DNA of 64,000 bases from CAVWSM01 sp963798505 (GTDB taxonomy: Bacteria > Actinomycetota > Actinomycetes > Jiangellales > Jiangellaceae). The DNA is taken from contig CAWCTX010000005.1 of assembly GCA_963798505.1 (NCBI GenBank), forward strand, positions 930,001-994,000, read 5' to 3'. Shown one piece after another: positions 56,291-64,000 of this stretch. The notes beneath the pieces were generated by a model. It saw nothing but the letters and a program-made list of their open reading frames with translations. It was not told where the DNA came from and made no database searches. Made by a program: the position numbers and the translations under genes. The number at the start of each line of letters is the position of its first letter. Position 1 is the first letter of the stretch.

Positions 56291-57577
56291 GTGACCGAGA
56301 ACCCCGAGAGCACCGAGAGCGCCGAGAGCGCCCCCGTCCAGCCCACGGTGGCTGAGAACACCTGGGGACGGGTCGCGGCCGACGGGTCGGTCTACGTGCG
56401 CCGCGCGACGGGCGAGCAGCTCGTCGGTTCGTGGCAGACGGGCGACCCGCAGGAGGCCCTGGAGTTCTACGGGCGACGGTACGACGACCTGATGGTGCAG
56501 GTCGACCTCGTCGACAAGCGACTGGCCGCCGGTGCGGCGTCGCCGGAAGACGCCACGACGGTGGCCCGCCGGGTCCGCGAGGCGATCCAGACTCCCCAGG
56601 CGATCGGCGACATCGACGGCCTGGTGGTGCGGCTGGACGCGCTCGAGGCCGAGGTCGTCCGCCGGCGCGAGGAGCGCCGTGCGGCGCGCGCCCAGGCGCT
56701 CGAGGAGGCCAAGGTCGCCAAGGAGGCGATCGCGGCCGAGGCGGAGCAGATCGCCGAGAGCAGCGACTGGCGCCGCGGAGCGGACCGGTTGCGTGCCCTG
56801 CTCGACCAGTGGAAGACGCTGCCCCGTCTCGATCGCCCGACCGACGACGTGCTGTGGCGTCGATTCTCGACGGCGCGGACGCACTACACGCGCCGGCGCA
56901 AGGCGCACTTCGCCGAGGTCGGCGAGCGCCGTGAGGAGGCGCGGTCGGTCAAGGAGGCGCTCGTCGTGGAGGCCGAGTCGCTGGCCGGCTCGACCGAGTG
57001 GGGAGAGACCGCCCGCCAGTTCCGCGACCTCATGGCGCGCTGGAAGGCCGCTGGTGGTGCTCCGCGCGGCGCCGAGGACCAGCTGTGGTCCCGGTTCCGA
57101 GCGGCGCAGGACGCTTTCTTCGCTGCCCGCACCGAGGCGCAGTCGGCTCGCGACTCCGAGTTTGCCGCCAACCTGGCGGCCAAGGAGGCGCTGCTCGTGG
57201 AGGCCGAGGCGCTGCTCCCCATCACCGACTGGAAGACGGCCCGGGCTGCACTGCGCGGCATCCAGGACCGCTGGGAGGCCGCGGGCAAGGTGCCGCGGGA
57301 GGCGATGCGCCCTGTGGAGGCGCGGCTGCGCAAGGTCGAGGACGCCGTCCGGTCCGCGGAGGAGTCCGACTGGCGGCGCACCAACCCGGAGGCCCGGGCG
57401 CGCGCCGAAGACACCGTCGCCCAGCTGCGCAGCTCGATCCAGGACCTGGAGGCACGCGCCGTTGCCGCCACCGCCAAGGGCGACGAGCGAGCCGTGAGCG
57501 AGGCTCAGACCGCGCTGGAGACCCGCCGGGCGTGGCTGGCCGAGGCGGAGAAGGCCCTCGCCGAGTTCGGCGGCTGA
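56291..57577 (+). CDS. DUF349 domain-containing protein
   Basis: A 428-aa, nearly all-helical protein. DUF349 repeats about 75 residues long are visible from WRRGADRLRALLDQWKTLPR, WGETARQFRDLMARWKAAGG and WKTARAALRGIQDRWEAAGK, each with a central W and RW pair, separated by charged coiled coils. The N-terminal 100 residues carry a small beta part (GRVAADGSVYVRRATGE). GTG 56291 follows agagga. Found widely near relA in actinobacteria; the function is unsettled. Confidence 0.9.
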   Translation: MTENPESTESAESAPVQPTVAENTWGRVAADGSVYVRRATGEQLVGSWQTGDPQEALEFYGRRYDDLMVQVDLVDKRLAAGAASPEDATTVARRVREAIQTPQAIGDIDGLVVRLDALEAEVVRRREERRAARAQALEEAKVAKEAIAAEAEQIAESSDWRRGADRLRALLDQWKTLPRLDRPTDDVLWRRFSTARTHYTRRRKAHFAEVGERREEARSVKEALVVEAESLAGSTEWGETARQFRDLMARWKAAGGAPRGAEDQLWSRFRAAQDAFFAARTEAQSARDSEFAANLAAKEALLVEAEALLPITDWKTARAALRGIQDRWEAAGKVPREAMRPVEARLRKVEDAVRSAEESDWRRTNPEARARAEDTVAQLRSSIQDLEARAVAATAKGDERAVSEAQTALETRRAWLAEAEKALAEFGG

Positions 57578-57589
57578 GGTCGTCTCTCC

Positions 57590-59951
57590 TCAGGGCCGCG
57601 TGCTGGTGACGCGGTAGACGTCGAACACGCCCTCGACGCCGCGCACCGCCTTGAGCACGTGCCCGAGGTGCGTCGGGTCGCCCATCTCGAAGGTGAACCG
57701 GCTCTTGGCGACCCGGTCGCGCGTCGTGGTCACCGACGCCGACAGGATGTTGACGTGCTGGTCGGACAGCACCCGCGTGACGTCGGACAGCAGCCGCGCC
57801 CGGTCGAGCGCCTCGACCTGGATGGCCACGAGGAACACCGACGACGCGGTCGGCGCCCACTCGACGTCGACCATGCGGCCCGGTCTTGGGCCAGCAGCGC
57901 CGCGACGTTGACGCAGTCGCCGCGGTGCACCGACACGCCGGCGCCGCGGGTGACGAAGCCCACGATGTCGTCGCCGGGCACCGGCGTGCAGCAGCGGGCC
58001 AGCTTGACCCAGACGTCGGCCACGCCCTTGACGACGACGCCGGGGTCGCCGGGGTGCGCCGGCGCCGCTCGAAGGTCTCGATCGCGGTGACGGCCTCGGC
58101 GAGGTCCTCGGCGGCGCCCTCCTCGCCGCCGAGCGACGCGACGAGCCGCTGGACGACGCTCTGCGCCGACACGTGGCCCTCGCCGACCGCCGCGTACAGC
58201 GCGGAGATGTCGGGGTAGCGCAGCTCCTCGGCGAGGGCGGTCAGCGACTCGGCGGACAGCAGCCGCTGCAGCGGCAGGTCCTGCTTGCGCATCGCTCGGC
58301 GATGGCGTCCTTGCCCTGCTCGATCGCCTCCTCGCGGCGCTCCTTGGAGAACCACTGGCGGATCTTGTTGCGCGCCCGCGCGCTCTTGACGAAGCCCAGC
58401 CAGTCGCGGGTCGGCCCCGCGCCCTGGGCCTTGGAGGTGAAGACCTCGACGACGTCGCCGTTGTCGAGGGTCGACTCGAGCGGCACCAGCCGGCCGTTGA
58501 CCCGCGCGCCGATGGTGCGGTGGCCGACCTCGGTGTGCACGGCGTAGGCGAAGTCGACGGGGGTCGACCCGGCCGGCAGCGCGATGACGTCGCCCTTGGG
58601 GGTGAAGACGTAGACCTCGGTGGCGTTGATCTCGAAGCGCAGCGAGTCGAGGAACTCGCCCGGGTCCGCGGTCTCCTTCTGCCAGTCGAGCAGCTGGCGC
58701 AGCCACGCCATGTCGTTGGCGCCGGCCGCGCCGCGTGACGCCGCCGGCAGGTCGACCTCCTTGCCGGCGTTGGCGTCCTCCTTGTACTTCCAGTGCGCGG
58801 CGACGCCGTACTCGGCCCGGCGGTGCATGGCGTGGGTGCGGATCTGGATCTCGACCGGCTTGCCCTCCGGGCCGATCACCGTCGTGTGCAGCGACTGGTA
58901 CATGTTGAACTTCGGCATCGCGATGTAGTCCTTGAACCGCCCGGGCACCGGGTTCCACCGCGCGTGCAGGGCGCCGAGCACCGCGTAGCAGTCGCGCACC
59001 GTGTCGACGAGGACGCGGATGCCCGACGAGGTCGTAGATGTCGGCGAAGTCGCGGCCGCGCACGATCATCTTCTGGTAGATCGAGTAGTAGTGCTTCGGC
59101 CGGCCGGTGACCGTGGCCTTGATCTTGGCGCCGCGCAGGTCGGCCTGCACCTGCTCGGTCACCGTGGCGAGGTACTCGTCGCGCGCCGGCGCCCGCTCGG
59201 CGACCAGCCGCACGATCTCGTCGTAGACCTTGGGGTAGAGCGTCGCGAAGGACAGGTCCTCGAGCTCCCACTTGATGGTGTTCATGCCGAGCCGGTGGGC
59301 CAGCGGCGCGTAGATCTCGAGCGTCTCGCGCGCCTTGCGCTGCGCATTCTCCTTGGTGACGTAGCGCCAGGTGCGCGCGTTGTGCAGCCGGTCGGCGAGC
59401 TTGATGACGCAGGACGCGGATGTCCGGGCCATCGCGACGACCATCTTGCGCACGGTCTCGGCCTGCGCGGCGTCGCCGTACTTGACCTTGTCGAGCTTGG
59501 TGACGCCGTCGACGAGCATGGCGACCTCGTCGCCGAAGTCCATGCGCAGCTCGTCGAGCGTGTAGTCGGTGTCCTCGACGGTGTCGTGCAGCAGCGCCGC
59601 CGCGAGCGTCGGACGGCGTCATGCCGAGCTCGGCGAGGATCGTGGCCACGGCGAGCGGGTGCGTGATGTAGGGGTCGCCGCTCTTGCGCTGCTGGCCGGC
59701 GTGCGCCTTGGCCGCCACCTCGTAGGCCCGCTCGATGATGCCGAGGTCGGCCTTGGGGTGGGTGGCGCGGACGACCGGTAGAGCGGCTCGAGCACGGGAT
59801 TGGCAGGGCCGCGGTTGGCCGTCAGCCGGGCGAGCCGGGCACGCACCCGGGCAGGCGCCGACGCCGACGGCGCCCCGGTGGGCGCACCGCCGGGCTGTGG
59901 AGCCTCGGCAGCCTCCTCCGTAACGGCAGGTGCTGCGCGCTCGTCGGCCAC
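57590..59951 (-). CDS. relA: bifunctional (p)ppGpp synthetase/hydrolase RelA/SpoT (many frameshifts)
   Basis: Controls the stringent response. GTG 59951 after aaggag opens VADERAAPAVTEEAAEAPQP. The HD hydrolase domain is pieced from ARVRARLARLTANRG, AAKAHAGQQRKSGDPYITHP, DYTLDELRMDFGDEVAMLV and IKLADRLHNARTWRY. The synthetase domain is YYSIYQKMIVRGRDFADIYD with FKDYIAMPKFNMYQSLHTTV. TGS (TEVYVFTPKGDVIALPAGST), zinc-finger (KLARCCTPVPGDDIVGF) and ACT (FLVAIQVEALDRARLLSDVT) domains follow. Single-base slips lie near 59778, 59610, 59030, 58295, 58060 and 57890. A compensating pair near 59410-59430 turns DIRVL into TSASC, which strongly suggests base-calling error. Confidence 0.9.
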
Positions 59952-60000
59952 GGGCGACTCCTTCGACGGGCTAGGAACCCAGTCTACGGACAGCGCCAAG

Positions 60001-60040
60001 GACCCTTGAAATCTCGGCGCTTCCGTGGCTGCCGAGGGTC
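60001..60040 (-). terminator. hairpin after apt
   Basis: Three bases beyond the apt stop, GACCC (60001-60005) pairs with GGGTC (60036-60040), and CTCGGC (60013-60018) with GCCGAG (60031-60036), giving a two-part stem. Probably ends apt transcription before relA, which has its own ribosome site 92 bases on. Confidence 0.45.
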
Positions 60041-60043
60041 TCG

Positions 60044-60590
60044 TCAGATTGTGACGATCGGGGTGATCGTCAGGTCGCCGGTCCTGCTGCGCCCGTTGAG
60101 GAAGCTCAGCTCGATCAGCACGCTCACGCCGGTCGACCGTCGCGCCGGACTGCGCGATCAAGGTGCTGGCGGCGGCCACGGTGCCGCCGGTGGCAAGCAC
60201 GTCGTCGACGACGAGCACCCGGTCGCCCGGGGCCAGCGCGTCGGCATGGATCTCGATGGTGGCCTCGCCGTACTCGAGCGAATAGGAGGCGGCGTGCACC
60301 TCGCGTGGCAGCTTGCCGGCCTTGCGTACGGGTACGAAGCCCGCCCCCAGCGCTAGCGCCACCGGGGCGGCGAGAATGAACCCGCGCGCCTCGATGCCGA
60401 CCACCTTGTCGACGACGACGTCGGCGCCGGACCGAGCCGGCTCGGCGAGTGCCTGGATGGTCGCCTCGAAGGCGGCGTGGTCAGCCAGCAGGGGCGTGAT
60501 GTCCTTGAACACCACGCCCGGCTGCGGCAAGTCGGGCACGTCGACTATGAGGCCGGCGATCCGGTCGAGCATGTTGGTCCGGCCAGCCAT
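60044..60590 (-). CDS. apt: adenine phosphoribosyltransferase (one frameshift)
   Basis: Salvages adenine to AMP with PRPP. ATG 60590 begins AGRTNMLDRIAGLIVDVPDL with VVFKDITPLL. The PRPP loop is GDRVLVVDDVLATGGTVAAA. Near 60140, after STLIAQSGATVD, the frame slips one base and continues GVSVLIELSFLNGRSRTGDL to the TGA at 60044-60046. The corrected length is about 181 aa, normal. In the order secD-secF-apt-relA, conserved in actinobacteria. Confidence 0.92.
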
Positions 60591-60598
60591 CGTCGTCG

Positions 60599-61801
60599 TT
60601 ACCGCCGCCCTGGACCGCGGCTGCCGCCCTTGCGCTGCGAGCGGGTCTGCCGCTGTGGCTGGTGCCGCTCGCCCGACTCGATCGGCTCGGACGACGCGGA
60701 GTGCTCTTCGGTGTCTGTCGTGTCGGTGGCGTCCGCCAACTCGTGGTCGTCTCGCTCGGCCACGGCCACGGCGGTGCCGGCGGCGCCCACCTCACCCGCG
60801 CCCGTACCCGCCGCCCGAGTGGTGGTGGCCTTGGCCGCACCGGCCCGCTTGAGCTCGACACGGCGGGCCAGGCCCTTCATGGTCGCCTCCTGCTCCTTGA
60901 GGTGGGCGAGCAGCGGCGTGGCGACGAAGATCGACGAGTAGGTGCTCGCCGCGATGCCCACGAAGAGCACGAGCGCCAGGTCCTTCAGCGTGCCGCCGCC
61001 GAGCACGAACACACCGAAGAACAGGATCGACGCCACCGGAAGCAGCGCGATGACCGACGTGTTGATCGACCGGACGAGTGTCTGGTTGATCGACAGGTTG
61101 GCGGCCTCGCTGTAGGTGCGGTTGGCCTGAGTCTCGAGACCCTTGGTGTTCTCGCGTACGTTGTCGAAGACGACCACCGTGTCGTACAGCGAATAACCCA
61201 AGATCGTCAGCAAGCCGATCATCGTCGATGGCGTGACGTCGAACCCGACCAGGGCGTAGATGCCGACGGTGATCACGATGTCGTGCGCGAGCGCGACCAG
61301 GCCGGCGATCGCGGCCTTTCGGTCGAACGCGACCCACATCAGCGCTGTCACGAGGACCAGGAAGGCGATCAGGGCGGTGACCGCCTTGCGGGTGACCTCG
61401 CCACCCCATGACGGCCCGATGAGCTGCACGCTGATGTCGTCGGCGCTCACGTTGCAGGTCTCAGCCAACGCCTCGCGCACCTCGGCCGGGGCCGATCCCT
61501 CGAGGGCCTCGGTCTGGACGCGGATGTCGCCGTTGCCCAGCTCCTGCACGATCGGCTCGGACTCGACGAGCCCGGCCGCCGCGGTGCGTGCCTCCTCGAC
61601 CGAGCAGCTCGCGTCGGGGATGCGGAACTCCGCGCCGCCGCGGAACTCGATGCCGAAGTTGAGCCCGCGGAAGGCGACGGCGAGGAACGAGATGACGAGG
61701 ATCGCCGCGGAGATGGCGTACCAGAGCTTGCGGCGCCCGACGAAGTCGAACGACGTCTCGCCGGTGTAGAGGCGGTGGCCGATCTGACCAAGGCGGCTCA
61801 T
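60599..61801 (-). CDS. secF: protein-export membrane protein SecF
   Basis: Works with SecD to use the proton gradient in late Sec export. Six helices with the large first periplasmic loop: MSRLGQIGHRLYTGETSFDF, then the beta-strand FRGLNFGIEFRGGAEFRI, and the conserved TILGYSLYDTVVVFDNVREN and RTYSEAANLSINQTLVRSIN. The C-terminal 90 residues are a long hydrophilic tail rich in Ala, Thr, Glu and Arg, variable in the family. ATG 61801 overlaps the secD stop (ATGA). Confidence 0.95.
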   Translation of the reverse strand: MSRLGQIGHRLYTGETSFDFVGRRKLWYAISAAILVISFLAVAFRGLNFGIEFRGGAEFRIPDASCSVEEARTAAAGLVESEPIVQELGNGDIRVQTEALEGSAPAEVREALAETCNVSADDISVQLIGPSWGGEVTRKAVTALIAFLVLVTALMWVAFDRKAAIAGLVALAHDIVITVGIYALVGFDVTPSTMIGLLTILGYSLYDTVVVFDNVRENTKGLETQANRTYSEAANLSINQTLVRSINTSVIALLPVASILFFGVFVLGGGTLKDLALVLFVGIAASTYSSIFVATPLLAHLKEQEATMKGLARRVELKRAGAAKATTTRAAGTGAGEVGAAGTAVAVAERDDHELADATDTTDTEEHSASSEPIESGERHQPQRQTRSQRKGGSRGPGRR

Positions 61802-63525
61802 CGCGCCCCTCCCTTGCCTGCGCGGGCCATTTCCTTCACCGGTCGACTGGCCGACTTTTTGCGGCCGACCAGCTCCGGGTCGAGGCCGGACCACCGGTGC
61901 CCCTGACCGAAGAACTTGCGGCGGACCAACAGCGTCACCATCGGCTTGGTGAACAGGAAGACCACGACGAGGTCGATCACCGTCGTCAGGCCGAGCGTGA
62001 ACGCGAAGTTCTGCACGCGGCCGATCGCCATGAAGTAGAGAACACCGGCCGCTAGCAGTGTCACGAAGTCGGCGATCAGGATGGTGCGCTTGGCCCGGGT
62101 CCAGCCGAGCTCGACCGCCATGCGGATCGTGCGACCCTCACGGATCTCGTCTCGTACGCGTTCGAAGAAGACCACGAACGAGTCGGCGGTGATGCCGATC
62201 GCGACGATCACACCGATGACACCGGCCAGGATCAGCGCGAATCCGATCGCCTCGCCCAGGAGCACAACCGAGGCGTACGTCAGCGCGGCCGCCACCGCGA
62301 GGCTGGCGATGCTCACGATGCCCAGCGCGCGGTAGAAGAGCAGCGAGTAGATCACGACGAGCGCGAGACCGACCGCACCGGCCAGGAGACCGGCCTGCAG
62401 CTGGTCGGCGCCGAGCGTGGCGGAGACGGTCGTGACCTCGCTGGTGGTGAACGTCAGCGGCAGCGCGCCGTACTTCAGCACGTTGGCGAGATCCTGCGCC
62501 TCGCCCTGGCTGAAGTTGCCCTCGATCGTCGCCTCGCCGTTGGGAATGGTCTGCTCGACGGTCGGGGCGCTCACCACCCGGCCGTCCAGGACGATCGCGA
62601 AGGAGTTTTGCGGGTACGTCTGGGCGGCGAGCCGCTCGGTGGAGTCGGCGAACGCGTCGGCGCCCTCACCGTCGAACTCGATGGCGACGACCCAGTCGAC
62701 CCGGCTCTGCGGGATGGTGGCGAACGCGTCGGTGATGTTGGTGCCGATGACGTCGGCCGCGTCGAGCAGGTAGCGGTTGGCGCCTTCCTCGTCACAGGTG
62801 ACCAGCGGCTTGTCGGGGTCGTCGATGGTGCCGGGGGCGAGCTGCGCGCAGTCGAAGCTGTTGAGCGCTTCAAGCTGCTCTGGGGTCGCCGTGCCGCTGC
62901 CGTCGCCCTCCGGCTGGACGGCGGTCGGCGCCGGGGTGGGGGCGGCGTCGGTCGCGCCGGGGGTGGGTGACTCGGACGGGCTCGGCGACGCGGACGGGGA
63001 TGGGGTCGTGCCGGCGGCCAGGGCCTCGCCGCCGACGCGGCCGCTGGGCGCGACGGAGGGCGTCGGGCTGGCCTCAGGAGTGGTCGTCGGCGCGGGCGTC
63101 GAGCCATCGGTCGGGGTCTCGGTCGGCGCCGGAGTCGGCGCGCCACCGGGGGCGATCGACAGCACCGGCCGGAAGCGCAGCTCGGCCGTCTGGCCGACCA
63201 GCCGGATGAGCTCGTCCTCACCCACGCCAGGTACCTGCACCACGATGTTGTCGCGGCCTTGGATCGAGACCTCCGCCTCGGTGGCGCCCACGGCGTCGAC
63301 CCGGTTGCGGATGATCTCGACGGCCTGCTCCATCGACTGCTCGCTCGGAGCGCCGCCGTCGGCGGTCGATGCGGTCAGGGTGATGCTGGTGCCGCCCTGG
63401 AGGTCGAGCCCCAGGTTGGGTTTCCAGCTGCCCGTCAGCGCCATGATGCCGTACATCACGACGAGCAGGGCGGCCAGCACGGCCAGCGGCCGCACCGGCC
63501 TGGGCACGTTGGGCGTCGTCGCCAC
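61798..63525 (-). CDS. secD: protein-export membrane protein SecD
   Basis: The larger partner of SecF, 575 aa. N-terminal helix RPLAVLAALLVVMYGIMALT, then NLGLDLQGGTSITLTA and ELRFRPVL. The periplasmic P1 domain is interrupted by about 75 residues (122-195) of Pro, Thr, Ser and Ala, for example PTPAPTETPTDGSTPAPTTT. The second half has the five-helix RND block with AIGITADSFVVFFERVRDEI. GTG 63525 is the start. The linker is longer than in most relatives I know. Confidence 0.95.
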   Translation of the reverse strand: MATTPNVPRPVRPLAVLAALLVVMYGIMALTGSWKPNLGLDLQGGTSITLTASTADGGAPSEQSMEQAVEIIRNRVDAVGATEAEVSIQGRDNIVVQVPGVGEDELIRLVGQTAELRFRPVLSIAPGGAPTPAPTETPTDGSTPAPTTTPEASPTPSVAPSGRVGGEALAAGTTPSPSASPSPSESPTPGATDAAPTPAPTAVQPEGDGSGTATPEQLEALNSFDCAQLAPGTIDDPDKPLVTCDEEGANRYLLDAADVIGTNITDAFATIPQSRVDWVVAIEFDGEGADAFADSTERLAAQTYPQNSFAIVLDGRVVSAPTVEQTIPNGEATIEGNFSQGEAQDLANVLKYGALPLTFTTSEVTTVSATLGADQLQAGLLAGAVGLALVVIYSLLFYRALGIVSIASLAVAAALTYASVVLLGEAIGFALILAGVIGVIVAIGITADSFVVFFERVRDEIREGRTIRMAVELGWTRAKRTILIADFVTLLAAGVLYFMAIGRVQNFAFTLGLTTVIDLVVVFLFTKPMVTLLVRRKFFGQGHRWSGLDPELVGRKKSASRPVKEMARAGKGGAR

Positions 63526-63579
63526 TTGGTCTGTTCTCCTCGTTACACGCGCAGCACGCCGGGCACGGCGCTCTGCGGT

Positions 63580-63894
63580 TTAGGCCTGGCCGTTGCTGTC
63601 GACGTCGGGCTCGACGACGTGCTCACTGACCGCCTTTGGCTCAATGATGCGCACGATCGCCTGCTTTGCGTAGCGAACCTCGACACCGGGGGCGATCTCC
63701 AGCACGACCGCGTCGTCCTCGACCGCCTGCACAGTGGCGTAGAGGCCGGCGCTGGTCATCACCTGTGCGCCCGGGGTGATCGACCCCTGGACGTTCATGA
63801 CCTCTCGCTGCCGGTTGCGAGCCGGGCGGAGGATCAGGAACCAGAAGAAGACCAGGATCAGGAGAAGCGGGAGGAGTCCGGCCAGGTTGTCCAC
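63580..63894 (-). CDS. yajC: preprotein translocase subunit YajC
   Basis: A 104-aa single-pass protein of the SecDF-YajC complex. One hydrophobic helix (LLPLLLILVFFWFLILRPAR) near the start, then the conserved SITPGAQVMTSAGLYATVQA and VEDDAVVLEIAPGVEVRYAK. GTG 63894 is the start. It is the first gene of the yajC-secD-secF run and is normally preceded by ruvB, which would lie past the window end; the remaining 106 bases hold no gene I can see. Confidence 0.94.
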   Translation of the reverse strand: MDNLAGLLPLLLILVFFWFLILRPARNRQREVMNVQGSITPGAQVMTSAGLYATVQAVEDDAVVLEIAPGVEVRYAKQAIVRIIEPKAVSEHVVEPDVDSNGQA

Positions 63895-64000
63895 GGGGAA
63901 GCAACGTCCCTTCGAGTTTTCGCGGCATGGTCGATCGCCGATCGTGATCGGACCGACCGGCAGAGTGTAGACCGCCGACCTGAGAGGTTCCGAAACCGAG

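Overview
The window is GC-rich, carries almost no space between genes, and has the gene order of a high-GC actinobacterium. Markers are BldD with an intact cyclic-di-GMP motif, the actinobacterial integration host factor MihF, a PriA without helicase motifs, the pyrR-pyrB-pyrC-carA-carB-pyrD-pyrF cluster, and the ribD-ribE-ribM-ribBA-ribH-hisE-hisG block. I infer a member of the Nocardioidaceae/Propionibacteriales or a neighbouring order; the genus cannot be fixed from this stretch. No rRNA, tRNA, CRISPR array, insertion sequence or phage was seen.

Layout. 1-5.9 kb is accessory: an FdrA/DUF1116 pair, several small or hypothetical genes, a broken Uma2 nuclease gene, a P-loop kinase-like protein and a DUF1707 protein. 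From 6 kb nearly all genes lie on the minus strand, so operons read from high to low coordinates. 6-12.1 kb holds hisG, hisE, a MazEF-like toxin-antitoxin pair and a riboflavin operon headed by an FMN riboswitch. 12.2-22.8 kb holds rpe, rsmB, fmt, def, a HAD phosphatase, priA, metK, coaBC, rpoZ and gmk. mihF and two decayed tandem small genes follow. 24.2-33.6 kb is the complete pyrimidine pathway, led by a PyrR-type RNA hairpin and divergent from bldD. 34.3-41.5 kb holds nusB, efp, pepP and the shikimate genes aroQ-aroB-aroK-aroC, a prepilin peptidase and aroE. 41.5-48.1 kb holds mltG, ruvX, alaS, two small membrane proteins and rarA. 48.1-60 kb holds an MMPL transporter, an unrecognised protein, aspS, hisS, an MBL-fold hydrolase, a cyclophilin, a DUF349 protein and relA. 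60-64 kb holds apt, secF, secD and yajC.

How genes work together. Start and stop codons overlap (ATGA, GTGA, TGATG) throughout the rib, pyr, aro and sec runs, implying translational coupling. The pyr genes make UMP from bicarbonate, glutamine, aspartate and PRPP. The rib genes make riboflavin and import it. The aro genes cover most of the route to chorismate. fmt and def handle initiator formylmethionine. efp, alaS, aspS and hisS serve translation, secD/secF/yajC serve export, and relA serves the stringent response.

Two cautions and one lead. About fifteen genes, many of them essential (relA, hisS, aspS, carB, gmk, priA, aroB), need one or more single-base frame corrections; most are probably assembly indels. 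relA even has a compensating pair. The lead is a set of palindromic intergenic elements at gene 3' ends. One gives two unrelated convergent genes almost identical C-terminal tails and stop codons, one supplies the AroQ tail, and one occurs twice, once inside the aroK reading frame.
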